From Bacteroidales bacterium (GTDB taxonomy: Bacteria; Bacteroidota; Bacteroidia; Bacteroidales; UBA3824), in the NCBI GenBank assembly GCA_016287995.1, contig JAEEXW010000034.1:1-13402 (forward strand): a DNA stretch of 13,402 nt, given 5' to 3'. This document shows, piece after piece, positions 6,847 through 13,402 of this stretch (position 1 is the stretch's first letter; the number at the start of each line of letters is the position of its first letter). Under the pieces are notes generated by a model, which had not been told where the DNA came from, made no database searches, and worked only from the letters and a program-made list of their open reading frames with translations. Both the position numbers and the translations under genes were made by a program.

Positions 6847-7467
6847 ATGGGAACGCTTTTGAAAATACACCCTCAAACTCCGCAGCCGCGTTTTATAGAG
6901 GAGGCTGTTGAGATTTTGAGAAATGATGGGGTAATCATCTACCCTACCGACAGCGTTTACGCCTTAGGTTGCAGTATGACGAGCAAAAAGGCATTGGAGC
7001 GTTTGGCGCGTTTCAAGCACCTTGACCTTTCAAGAGCGCGTTTTTCATTTATTTGTAAAGACTTGCAAGACATCTCTCAGTATACTTTGACATTAAGTAC
7101 GCCGGTTTTTAAGATTTTGAAAAAGAATACGCCGGGACCTTTTACATTTATACTTCCGGCAAGCAAAAAAATTCCGCGAATGTTCGACAACTCGCGCAAG
7201 ACAGTCGGTCTGAGAGTCCCGGACAGCAAAATTTTGTACGACATAGTAGATGCCCTCGGCAATCCGCTTGTTACTACTTCTATTATTGACGAAGACGAAA
7301 TTATCGAATATTCCACCGACCCGGAACTCATTTGGGAAAGATATAAAAATCAAGTAGACCTTGTAATTGACGGTGGCTACGGAAACAATATCCCGACCGC
7401 AGTTGTAGATTGCACACAAACAGAAATCCAAATAATAAGAGAAGGTTCGATTGACTTGATTTATTAA
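6847..7467 (+). CDS. yciO: YciO-type Sua5/YrdC/YciO-family protein (threonylcarbamoyl-AMP synthase-like)
   Basis: The 206-residue protein has the YrdC-type dsRNA-binding fold of enzymes that make L-threonylcarbamoyl-AMP from Thr, bicarbonate and ATP for tRNA t6A37. It follows the E. coli YciO pattern more closely than TsaC: IHPQTPQPRFIEEAVEIL at 7-24, VIIYPTDSVYALGC at 29-42, KKNTPGPFTFILPASK, KTVGLRVPD, GNPLVTTSI, QVDLVIDGGYG, TAVVDCT and REG. Its length equals that of E. coli YciO, and there is no C-terminal Sua5 domain. The exact role of YciO is unsettled, so this could be the cell's t6A enzyme or a paralogue. It is the last gene of the kinase/siaC operon, starting 8 bases after siaC. The coding end forms part of the terminator. 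Confidence 0.88.
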   Translation: MGTLLKIHPQTPQPRFIEEAVEILRNDGVIIYPTDSVYALGCSMTSKKALERLARFKHLDLSRARFSFICKDLQDISQYTLTLSTPVFKILKKNTPGPFTFILPASKKIPRMFDNSRKTVGLRVPDSKILYDIVDALGNPLVTTSIIDEDEIIEYSTDPELIWERYKNQVDLVIDGGYGNNIPTAVVDCTQTEIQIIREGSIDLIY

Positions 7468-7512
7468 TCAGAAAATCAACCGAACCTTCTTATCTTCTTT
7501 TATCGTTTTTAA
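7441..7512. terminator. Hairpin terminator between yciO-like gene and wzc
   Basis: GAAGGTTCGATTGA (7441-7454) pairs with TCAACCGAACCTTC (7476-7489): 14 pairs with one A/C mismatch. An inner small stem TGATT/AATCA lies in the loop. T-rich sequence follows on the plus strand (7490-7510, ending TTTTT), making a good terminator for the operon 5316-7467. The left arm lies inside the last nine codons and the stop codon sits in the loop. For wzc on the minus strand the same hairpin is followed by TCTTATTATTT, so it may act both ways. Confidence 0.75.
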
Positions 7513-10002
7513 CTACTCTTCAAACGCTTCTTTTTCGTTGCCATAGCCATAACCGTAGCCATAACCATAACCGTAGCCATAGCCGTATCCGTAGCCATAA
7601 CCATAGCCGTATCCGTAGCCATAACGACCGTTTGCGGTTTTAGACCCGTTAAGAAGCATACAAATATTAGGCAGTTTATGACCCGTATAGAACTTCTCTA
7701 TTATCGGCAACATTGATCGGTCAAGAAGCCCTACTCTGACAATAAACAACGTCATATCAGCATGTTGCGCTATAATACTCGTATCAGCAACAATGTCAAT
7801 AGGCGGACAGTCAAGTACCACCAAGTCGTATTCTTGTCTCATATCCTTAACCATTTTTTCAAATGCAGGAGTATAAAGCAATTCCGCAGGGTTAGGCGGC
7901 AAAACTCCGGCCGGAAGTATCGTAAGGTTATCGTCAAGTTTCATCGTAAGTTTGCGCCAATCTTCGTCATAACCGGCCAAATAAGTTGAAACGCCTTTTT
8001 TGGGTCTCTGAACGATTTCACTGGCGTTAGCCTTTCTAAGGTCAAGGTCAACAATGATTACACGTCTATCTTTTAATGCAAATGATTCACTAAGGTTAAG
8101 CGAAATAAACGATTTTCCGCTGTGCTGAATAAGTGAAGTTACAAGCATTACCTTTTTTTCCTTAGTAACATGTACAAATTCCAAATTACTTCTTACAACG
8201 CGGAATGCCTCGTTTGTAAGGTTTTTGGAATTTTTCTTAACCACAAGCTTCGACAAAGTAGCATTAGTAGAATCCTTGCGTTTTAAGAATTTAAAAAAGC
8301 CTTTTCTGTGGATTCTCGTGTGCTGAGGAATTTCGCCGACAAACGGTATCGTCATTCCATCCAAATCCTTACGGGTGCGGATTTTGGTGTTGTTCATCTC
8401 AATTAATACGATTATGCCGAGCGGAATAATCAACGCCAAAATAAACGCAATACCAAGAATTTTAATACGCTGAGGTTTTGTCGGAGACATAGCACCCATA
8501 GGCGGAGTGATAAGCCTCGTGTTAGTTGCCGAAAAAGCCTGAGAAAGTTCGTTTTCCTCGCGTTTTTGAAGGAGGAATAAGTAAAGAGCCTCTTTGACTT
8601 TTTGCTGACGCTCTATTGACAAAAGTTGTTTTGCCTTGTCAGGGTTAGCCGAAATATGCGAAACGCTTTTGTCAAGATTTTTTTGCAAAGACTTTATCTG
8701 CGAGTTAAGATATTTTATCTGATTGTTAATCGAACCGATTAACGCAACTCTAAGTTCCGCTATTTTTTTATTCAAGTCTATAACGAGCGGATTTTTCTCC
8801 GACGAAGCCGCAACCAAAGTGTTTCTTTGAAGTATGCAGGCATTGTATTCTGTAATTTGCTTTTCAGCCGTAGTATTGTTGCTGCCCGAATATACAGGCA
8901 AAAGTTCGTTACTTTTTGTCGTATCAGAAATATATTCCTTAACGTTTTCCGCCATCGCAACTTGCGTGCTGAGCATAACTATCTCGTTTTCAAGGCTATT
9001 TGCTTGTGTATAAAACAAATCGCTTGATTTTTCAACGTTTGGCAACAAGTTATGACTTTTGAAAGATGACACGTCGCCATCCACAATACCGAGTTCCCTT
9101 TCAATGATTTCGAGCCTATTGGTGATAAAAGCAGAGGTACCAATAGCGGCCTGATTTTTGTCCTCAATCCATTTTTCGTTATAAACCTTGAAAAGAGTGT
9201 TCAAAAAGTCTTCCGCTCTCTGAATGTTTTCGTCTTCCATAGTAAGAGAAATCACGGAAGATTGTTTGCTATTAAAGTTTGCTTTGTATTTAGCAGTATA
9301 AATCTGCATAGCCGTTCTAAGCGGCAAACGCCTTATATAAATAGTTTTAGGCCCTTTACATTCCGAGAATTTGGGTGTTGCGCTTATAAAAATTTTCCCA
9401 AGCGGAGTTGACACTTCATCACCGATAATACCGTCCACAACATCAGATAGATTTGTTGGCAAAGTCGGAGCAGAAAAATCAGTCATCTTAAAACTGCCAT
9501 CGGGCGAAATTGCAAGCGTAAAACTTCCGGTTGTAAATTCATCTGCATCAACAAACTGAGCCTGAATAGGCAAACTGTCGCCGTAAATTACCACTTTGCT
9601 GTATTTGCCTTGAACGTAATAATCATATTCGAGGTGAAGACGTTTTACGGTTTCAAGAATTATAGTCGGGGATTGAATGATACTCAATTCGTTATTTACA
9701 GAAGTAGAGTTCTCGAATACGCCCATTTCGGCAAAAGAATTCAACTGAGAGTTGAAAGATGATGTTCTGCCGCCCGATTCTTTTATCAAAAACGTTAATT
9801 CACGCGTATAAATTTTCGGGGTGGTAAGAAGGTAAAACATAGTTCCCGTAATAACTATTACTACTGATAGTATAAACCACCACCAACGGGCAAAACAAGC
9901 CCCGATAATAGCCTGAATATCAAGAACATTGTCAGCGGCAGTCTCTGTTACAGGTGCATTTTGCTGTACCTGTTGAATTTCCTTTTCGTTATTTTGTTCC
10001 AT
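7513..10002 (-). CDS. wzc: Wzc-like polysaccharide co-polymerase / BY-family tyrosine autokinase
   Basis: This inner-membrane protein would control capsule or exopolysaccharide chain length and export with the Wza-like protein encoded just upstream. I start it at the ATG at 10002 (829 residues, MEQNNEKEIQ), 11 bases after the wza stop. An in-frame ATG at 10068 would add 22 unconvincing residues inside wza. Order: Wzz region with TM1 (about 39-59), long periplasmic coiled-coil region, GNVR-like segment, TM2 (about 515-535), cytoplasmic kinase. Kinase motifs are E598xxR601xxR604, a Walker A SLIQHSGKSF (Lys630, lacking the usual Pro-Gly), A' VIIVDLDLRKA and Walker B VVLDCPP. The tail carries 14 uninterrupted Tyr-Gly pairs (794-821) before NEKEAFEE, replacing the usual irregular tyrosine cluster. 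It is stand-alone, with no separate kinase or phosphatase gene nearby. Confidence 0.93.
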   Translation of the reverse strand: MEQNNEKEIQQVQQNAPVTETAADNVLDIQAIIGACFARWWWFILSVVIVITGTMFYLLTTPKIYTRELTFLIKESGGRTSSFNSQLNSFAEMGVFENSTSVNNELSIIQSPTIILETVKRLHLEYDYYVQGKYSKVVIYGDSLPIQAQFVDADEFTTGSFTLAISPDGSFKMTDFSAPTLPTNLSDVVDGIIGDEVSTPLGKIFISATPKFSECKGPKTIYIRRLPLRTAMQIYTAKYKANFNSKQSSVISLTMEDENIQRAEDFLNTLFKVYNEKWIEDKNQAAIGTSAFITNRLEIIERELGIVDGDVSSFKSHNLLPNVEKSSDLFYTQANSLENEIVMLSTQVAMAENVKEYISDTTKSNELLPVYSGSNNTTAEKQITEYNACILQRNTLVAASSEKNPLVIDLNKKIAELRVALIGSINNQIKYLNSQIKSLQKNLDKSVSHISANPDKAKQLLSIERQQKVKEALYLFLLQKREENELSQAFSATNTRLITPPMGAMSPTKPQRIKILGIAFILALIIPLGIIVLIEMNNTKIRTRKDLDGMTIPFVGEIPQHTRIHRKGFFKFLKRKDSTNATLSKLVVKKNSKNLTNEAFRVVRSNLEFVHVTKEKKVMLVTSLIQHSGKSFISLNLSESFALKDRRVIIVDLDLRKANASEIVQRPKKGVSTYLAGYDEDWRKLTMKLDDNLTILPAGVLPPNPAELLYTPAFEKMVKDMRQEYDLVVLDCPPIDIVADTSIIAQHADMTLFIVRVGLLDRSMLPIIEKFYTGHKLPNICMLLNGSKTANGRYGYGYGYGYGYGYGYGYGYGYGYGYGYGNEKEAFEE
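7540..7623 (-). repeat. Hexanucleotide microsatellite encoding (Tyr-Gly)14 in the kinase tail
   Basis: There are 84 bases, or 14 imperfect 6-base units (TAY GGN on the coding strand). Tyr codons mix TAT and TAC; Gly codons mix GGC, GGT and GGA. Within it, a 24-base unit at 7577-7600 is repeated perfectly at 7601-7624, and the 12-mer CCGTAGCCATAA recurs at 7553, 7589 and 7613 (plus-strand reading). This shows recent duplication on top of the basic unit. Unit changes keep the reading frame, so length variation would alter only the number of tyrosines. Confidence 0.95.
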
Positions 10003-10013
10003 AATTTTGTTCG

Positions 10014-10802
10014 TTATTTTACCCAAATGACATACATTGAAGTTAGGAAAGAAATTACCGACATCCAAAACGAAGGTGTCATCACCGTATTACCGGCAAC
10101 AATTGACTGACGTTTTCTGTAAGCATTAGCCTCTACATAAAGCACATCGTTTTGTTGAAGATAAAAAGCGGGCGAGTTCAATACGCTTTCGCCTTTTGTC
10201 ATATCAACCATATATACACGTTTGCCGCCGTTTTCCTGCCTGATGATTTTGACATTACACCTCTGACCCAAAATAGAAAGGTCTCCCGCCATACCGAGAG
10301 CATCAAGAAGTGTTATTTTGTCCTTATCGATTGTATAACGGCCGGGCCTTGCAATTTCACCCAAAACGTCAAAATACATATTCACAAATTCAACCGTTAC
10401 CACCGGCTCTTGAATCATTTCACTTGAAATGAGTTTTTCTTTTACGATGTCAACTACTTCTGTTCTGGTAAGACCTTTTACTTGAATTTTTCCGATTACC
10501 GGAAAGTCAATGTCTCCGTTACTATCTACCGTGTAATAAGCAACTCGGTTCGAATACGAGTTACCGATACTTTGAGTTACTGTAAGCAAGTTGAACATTT
10601 TTGCAACATGCTCGTCTCTGCATGATACAAAAATAGAAACTTTGTCACTCTCTTGAAGTTTAATTTCAACATTCTCTGAGTTCACTTTAACCAAAGTGTC
10701 CTCCCTTAAATCTTGAAAATACGCAATATCCTTAGGAGTTCTGCACCCCGAAACAGCGGCTAATACCGCAAGTAACATAAATAACTTAAAAAATCTAACC
10801 AT
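10014..10802 (-). CDS. wza: Wza-like polysaccharide export lipoprotein
   Basis: This 262-residue outer-membrane-directed lipoprotein is of the polysaccharide biosynthesis/export family. Its signal peptide ends in AAVSGC, giving lipidated Cys20, and CRTPKDIAYFQD is the usual opening in Bacteroidota members. A Poly_export domain spans about 47-140 (IKLQESDKVSIFVS; VDSNGDIDFPVIGKIQVKGLTRTEV). One SLBB domain follows at about 142-195 (VLGEIARPGRYTIDKDKITLLDALGMAGDLS). The end carries a hydrophobic segment (about 243-260, WMSVISFLTSMYVIWV). It is shorter than E. coli Wza (one SLBB domain) but typical of this phylum. Its stop is 11 bases before the wzc start, so the two form an operon from the promoter at about 10823. 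No glycosyltransferase, flippase or polymerase gene accompanies the pair here. Confidence 0.93.
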   Translation of the reverse strand: MVRFFKLFMLLAVLAAVSGCRTPKDIAYFQDLREDTLVKVNSENVEIKLQESDKVSIFVSCRDEHVAKMFNLLTVTQSIGNSYSNRVAYYTVDSNGDIDFPVIGKIQVKGLTRTEVVDIVKEKLISSEMIQEPVVTVEFVNMYFDVLGEIARPGRYTIDKDKITLLDALGMAGDLSILGQRCNVKIIRQENGGKRVYMVDMTKGESVLNSPAFYLQQNDVLYVEANAYRKRQSIVAGNTVMTPSFWMSVISFLTSMYVIWVK

Positions 10803-10822
10803 TATTTCAATGAAATTTGCGG

Positions 10823-10830
10823 CAAAATTA
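10823..10830 (-). promoter_or_regulatory. -7 promoter element for wza-wzc
   Basis: On the minus strand this reads TAATTTTG followed by CCGC, an exact match to TAnnTTTG. It lies 20 bases before the wza ATG. A TTG at 10848-10846 is only 15 bases upstream, shorter than the usual -33 spacing, so a -33 element is uncertain. Confidence 0.58.
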
Positions 10831-10939
10831 AAAAAAAAACAAATACAATTGTTAAAAAAATAAAAGTTTACCTTTTTTTAACATTAAAATACCAAGAAAA
10901 AAATATCTCACCGCGGCGATTTCTCAAAATTATGGTACG

Positions 10940-10969
10940 CTGTTTGCTTTTTCCAAAGCAGGAACACAG
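10940..10969 (+). other. Stem-loop in the leader region before rlmH
   Basis: TGCTTT (10945-10950) and AAAGCA (10955-10960) form a 6-base-pair stem around a TTCC loop. CTGT (10940-10943) and ACAG (10966-10969) can extend it across an asymmetric internal loop. It lies in the 206-base wza/rlmH intergenic region, about 40 bases before the rlmH ATG. That region otherwise holds the wza promoter, T-runs and a 7-of-8 -7 match for rlmH (TACCTTTT, 10869-10876). I match it to no known RNA family. Confidence 0.35.
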
Positions 10970-11008
10970 TAAAACTAACTCTATGGTTGAATAAGAATAC
11001 TTAAAATT

Positions 11009-11482
11009 ATGAAAATTAAATTTGTCGTAGTCGGAAAGACCGTAGAAAAATATTTAATTGATTCGTGCAGCGAATACGAAAAGAGAGTTAAAAAGTACAT
11101 CAATTTCGAATTTGTTGTTTTGAAAGATTTAAAAAATTTGTCGTCGCTTTCCTTTCCGCAAGTAAAAGCCGCAGAAGCGGTACTTTTGGAGCCGTATTTT
11201 AAAGGCGGAAGTTATAATATTCTGCTTGACGAACACGGAAAAGAATTTTCTTCAAAAGAATTTGCGGATTTTTTGGAAAAAAAGATGGTTAATTCGTCAA
11301 AAGATATTACTTTTGTGGTCGGCGGACCGTACGGTTTTGACGAAAAAATCTCGGCGGCTGCTGATTTTAAAATTTCGCTTTCAAAAATGACTTTTTCGCA
11401 CCAGATGGTAAGATTAATCTTTTTGGAACAATTGTATCGTGCTTTTACTATAATGCACGGAGAACCGTATCATCACGAATAA
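11009..11482 (+). CDS. rlmH: 23S rRNA (pseudouridine1915-N3)-methyltransferase RlmH
   Basis: RlmH is a small SPOUT methyltransferase that uses S-adenosylmethionine to methylate N3 of pseudouridine 1915 in helix 69 of 23S rRNA, acting on assembled 70S ribosomes. The 157-residue length is normal. The N-terminal MKIKFVVVGKT, central LLDEHGKEFSSKEFADFL, the knot segment FVVGGPYGF and the C-terminal LSKMTFSHQMVRLIFLEQLYRAFTIMHGEPYHHE are family hallmarks, with the GGPYGF loop and the terminal YHHE binding cofactor and substrate in known structures. The gene is divergent from wza and codirectional with the sensor gene that begins 135 bases downstream. Its promoter is not clear. Confidence 0.97.
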   Translation: MKIKFVVVGKTVEKYLIDSCSEYEKRVKKYINFEFVVLKDLKNLSSLSFPQVKAAEAVLLEPYFKGGSYNILLDEHGKEFSSKEFADFLEKKMVNSSKDITFVVGGPYGFDEKISAAADFKISLSKMTFSHQMVRLIFLEQLYRAFTIMHGEPYHHE

Positions 11483-11605
11483 GGAAAAGAAGTGAAAAAT
11501 TGAATTTGGGAATTATTTTTTAAGTTTTAAGAAAAAACTACTCAAGGAAAAAACTTTTTTAAAAGAGATTCGTAAATTGAAATTTTTAAAGAACCTTTTA
11601 AAAAC

Positions 11606-11620
11606 AAGGAACGACAAGTG
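11606..11620 (+). promoter_or_regulatory. Shine-Dalgarno-like AAGGA before a GTG start
   Basis: AAGGA at 11606-11610 lies 7 bases before GTG at 11618-11620. The frame has an upstream stop at 11573-11575 and no ATG, GTG or TTG between it and this GTG. The translation then gives a basic N-terminus and a hydrophobic segment at once. Strong SD motifs are uncommon in Bacteroidota, so this one supports the GTG start. Confidence 0.6.
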
Positions 11621-13402
11621 AAAGAGAAGTTAAAAAATGCGCGGTTTCTGATATGTGCGGCATTGCTGTTTGTCTCCGCATTAATATCCGAAAGTTATCT
11701 GTCTGCCTCAGGGCCTATGGATATTGACACTTCGGAAGTGGAGACCGTTTTGCATAAACTGGAAGAAAAACTAGACAGCACCCTTTTGTCCGTCAAGGAG
11801 CGGATAGAAGCGGCGGAGGCTTTGCAGAAGGAAAGTCCCGTCACGGTACTGGATTGTGATTTTGAATATCTTAACAGACAAGGTCTTACGGTGCTCGTTT
11901 ACAAAGACGACACTTTGAGGTTTTGGACTGACAATATTGCCGCTGCCGATAAGACTTTTATCGGTTCGGCACTTAATAACCGTATCGCAAATTCAAGCAA
12001 CGGTTGGTATGAAGTACGCACTCTTGATGCAGGCAGATATAAATATGTCGGTCTGATTTTCTTAAAACACAAATACAATATCACCAACAAATACCTTCAA
12101 AACGACTGCCGCAAAGAGTTTAATCTTTCGCCGACGGTCTTAATTTCCATGATTCCGCTCAGTTATAGTTTTGAGGTAAGGGACAAGGAAGGAAAATATA
12201 TCTTTTCGCTCGTACCTTCAAGTGCGGCAGATTCGGAAGGAAGTTATGTTAATGCGGCAGGCATTTTATTTTTCTTATCACTATTTTTCCTGCTTTTGTA
12301 TTTTAAGACCGTAATCGACAAACTCACTGAAAAAGAAGGAAGTACAGGAAAAATCATCGGAATTATTTCCGGAACTATATTGCTGTGGAGCATAATGTTG
12401 CTTTTCAGATTTCCGGTTACAATATATTCGTTGGACTTTTTTGACCCGGTGTATTTTTCGGGACCGATATTTTTCAGAACTATCGGCGACTTTATAATAA
12501 GTGCAACTTTTATTCTTGCTGAAACTGTTTATTTGTTCCGTTTTGCGGAATACGTCAAGATAGATGAAAAAATAAAAAAATACAACCCTTACTTAGTATG
12601 GATTACCGTTGCTGTAATATATTTTGCGGTTTTCGGATATTTGTATTATGCAGCAGAGCAGTTAGTTGGCGAAAGTAAAATTTCTTTCCGCCTAACTGAT
12701 ATAATTTCGCTTGATATTTTCAGTTATTCGGGGCTTCTGATAATGATAATCTTTGTCGGGACTATCATTTTTACTTCAATGCGTTTGACACACTATTTTG
12801 ATTATTCTGTTATAACAAACTTAAAAAAGACCACAGCCATTTACTTAGGCATTGCAGTGGTTTTGTTTTTGACGGTTTCGTTTCTTCTTGATTTTCAGAA
12901 AGGTACAGCGGTATTGTATTTGATTTTAATTCCGGGAGCCGCTATGCTGACACATTACAGAAAAGCGGAAGGAGTAGTTTACAGATACATTTTCATGGTG
13001 TTTTTGAGTGCGGTTTTCTCGTGCGTGCTTATAACGGGAACTACCGAGAAAAAACTTTCTTCGGAGTGCAGACATTTTGCAGCCTCTCCCGAACAGGATA
13101 GAGATATGATTGCGGAACTTTTATTGGAAGATATTTCAAACAAACTTTCAAAAGACGGCGTTGTAGCAGATTTTCTTGTAAAACCCGACAGTCAGTCCCG
13201 CAACAAAAAACTCCGCGAATACATTCAAAGACAGTATTTCAACGGGTATTGGAGCAAATATCAACTCGGCATTTCTGTTGAAGAGTTACCCTCTGGCGGA
13301 CAATTCAGCGACATAGAAGGCGACTTTGCCAAAACCGTCAACAATCTTGCCGTAGAAATCAACGGAACAGGCTTTTATTACGCCGACAAGCCCGACGGTT
13401 CG
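11618..13402 (+). CDS. Large multi-TM sensor protein, probably the N-terminal part of a histidine kinase (3' end missing)
   Basis: The frame stays open for 595 codons to the window edge. Start is GTG (see the AAGGA site). Layout: a short basic N-terminus and TM1 (about 9-27); an extracytoplasmic domain (about 28-212); then roughly eight hydrophobic segments (about 213-232, 246-265, 284-308, 326-345, 366-388, 405-424, 428-445, 455-474); then a second soluble region from about 475. In the latter, KKLREYIQRQYFNGYWSKYQLGISV resembles a segment I associate with very long Bacteroidota sensor histidine kinases of about 1,100-1,250 residues. The HisKA/HATPase domains would lie beyond the window, so kinase identity is inferred. 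It lies 135 bases downstream of rlmH on the same strand. Confidence 0.68.
   Translation, partial: MKEKLKNARFLICAALLFVSALISESYLSASGPMDIDTSEVETVLHKLEEKLDSTLLSVKERIEAAEALQKESPVTVLDCDFEYLNRQGLTVLVYKDDTLRFWTDNIAAADKTFIGSALNNRIANSSNGWYEVRTLDAGRYKYVGLIFLKHKYNITNKYLQNDCRKEFNLSPTVLISMIPLSYSFEVRDKEGKYIFSLVPSSAADSEGSYVNAAGILFFLSLFFLLLYFKTVIDKLTEKEGSTGKIIGIISGTILLWSIMLLFRFPVTIYSLDFFDPVYFSGPIFFRTIGDFIISATFILAETVYLFRFAEYVKIDEKIKKYNPYLVWITVAVIYFAVFGYLYYAAEQLVGESKISFRLTDIISLDIFSYSGLLIMIIFVGTIIFTSMRLTHYFDYSVITNLKKTTAIYLGIAVVLFLTVSFLLDFQKGTAVLYLILIPGAAMLTHYRKAEGVVYRYIFMVFLSAVFSCVLITGTTEKKLSSECRHFAASPEQDRDMIAELLLEDISNKLSKDGVVADFLVKPDSQSRNKKLREYIQRQYFNGYWSKYQLGISVEELPSGGQFSDIEGDFAKTVNNLAVEINGTGFYYADKPDGS

Noticed and set aside
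7540..7624. CRISPR-like or intergenic tandem array
   Set aside because: The repeats have no spacers and lie in frame inside the kinase gene, encoding the Tyr-Gly tail.
10003..10068. ATG at 10068 as the start of wzc
   Set aside because: It would overlap wza by 55 bases and add 22 residues with no family resemblance; the ATG at 10002 gives a typical short gap and a polar N-terminus.
10152..10427. Plus-strand frame of about 90 codons inside wza
   Set aside because: It lies wholly antisense to a confidently identified gene, has no recognisable domain and no promoter or ribosome site.
11483..11617. A/T-rich inverted repeats between rlmH and the sensor gene (for example around 11583-11605)
   Set aside because: Stems are pure A-T with bulges and no following T-run; such pairings are expected by chance in sequence this AT-rich. 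TGAATTTG at 11501 is a 7-of-8 -7 match without a -33 partner.

Overview
The window looks like a piece of a chromosome from a member of the Bacteroidota, probably Bacteroidales-like. The DNA is AT-rich. Several intergenic regions carry the phylum's characteristic -7 promoter element TAnnTTTG rather than a sigma70 -10 box. Gene content agrees: a DUF5606 protein, a tail-fiber/S74 secreted protein of the Bacteroidota type, a short Wza-like lipoprotein paired with a Wzc-like tyrosine kinase, and a very large multi-TM sensor protein. No tRNA, rRNA, CRISPR array, transposase or phage replication gene is visible, and no gene-free stretch exceeds about 210 bases.

Layout. (1) 1-2030, plus strand: the 3' part of a secreted fibre-like protein with an S74 intramolecular chaperone, then a DUF5606 gene with its own promoter. 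(2) 2037-5176, minus strand: a vWA-like lipoprotein (3971-5176), then accD and a secreted protein of unknown function (2037-3919) that are 2 bases apart and form one operon. (3) 5316-7467, plus strand: a three-gene operon encoding a double SiaB-type kinase, a SiaC-type phosphoprotein (DUF1987) with the expected phospho-acceptor Thr68, and a YciO/Sua5/YrdC-family protein. (4) 7513-10802, minus strand: a wza-wzc export pair; the kinase ends in a pure (Tyr-Gly)14 tail encoded by a microsatellite. (5) 11009-13402, plus strand: rlmH, then the first 595 codons of a GTG-started sensor protein, probably a histidine kinase, that runs off the window.

How the parts may fit. The SiaB/SiaC partner-switch pair and the Wza/Wzc pair both belong to families that control surface polysaccharide and biofilm in other bacteria. 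They lie side by side in convergent orientation, but a direct functional link is only inference. The two most interesting features are the internal duplication in the SiaB-type kinase, whose C-terminal copy has a degenerate glycine loop, and the repeat-encoded tyrosine tail of the kinase, whose length could change in 2-residue steps without shifting the frame. Both convergent gene pairs have compact terminators that overlap the coding ends.
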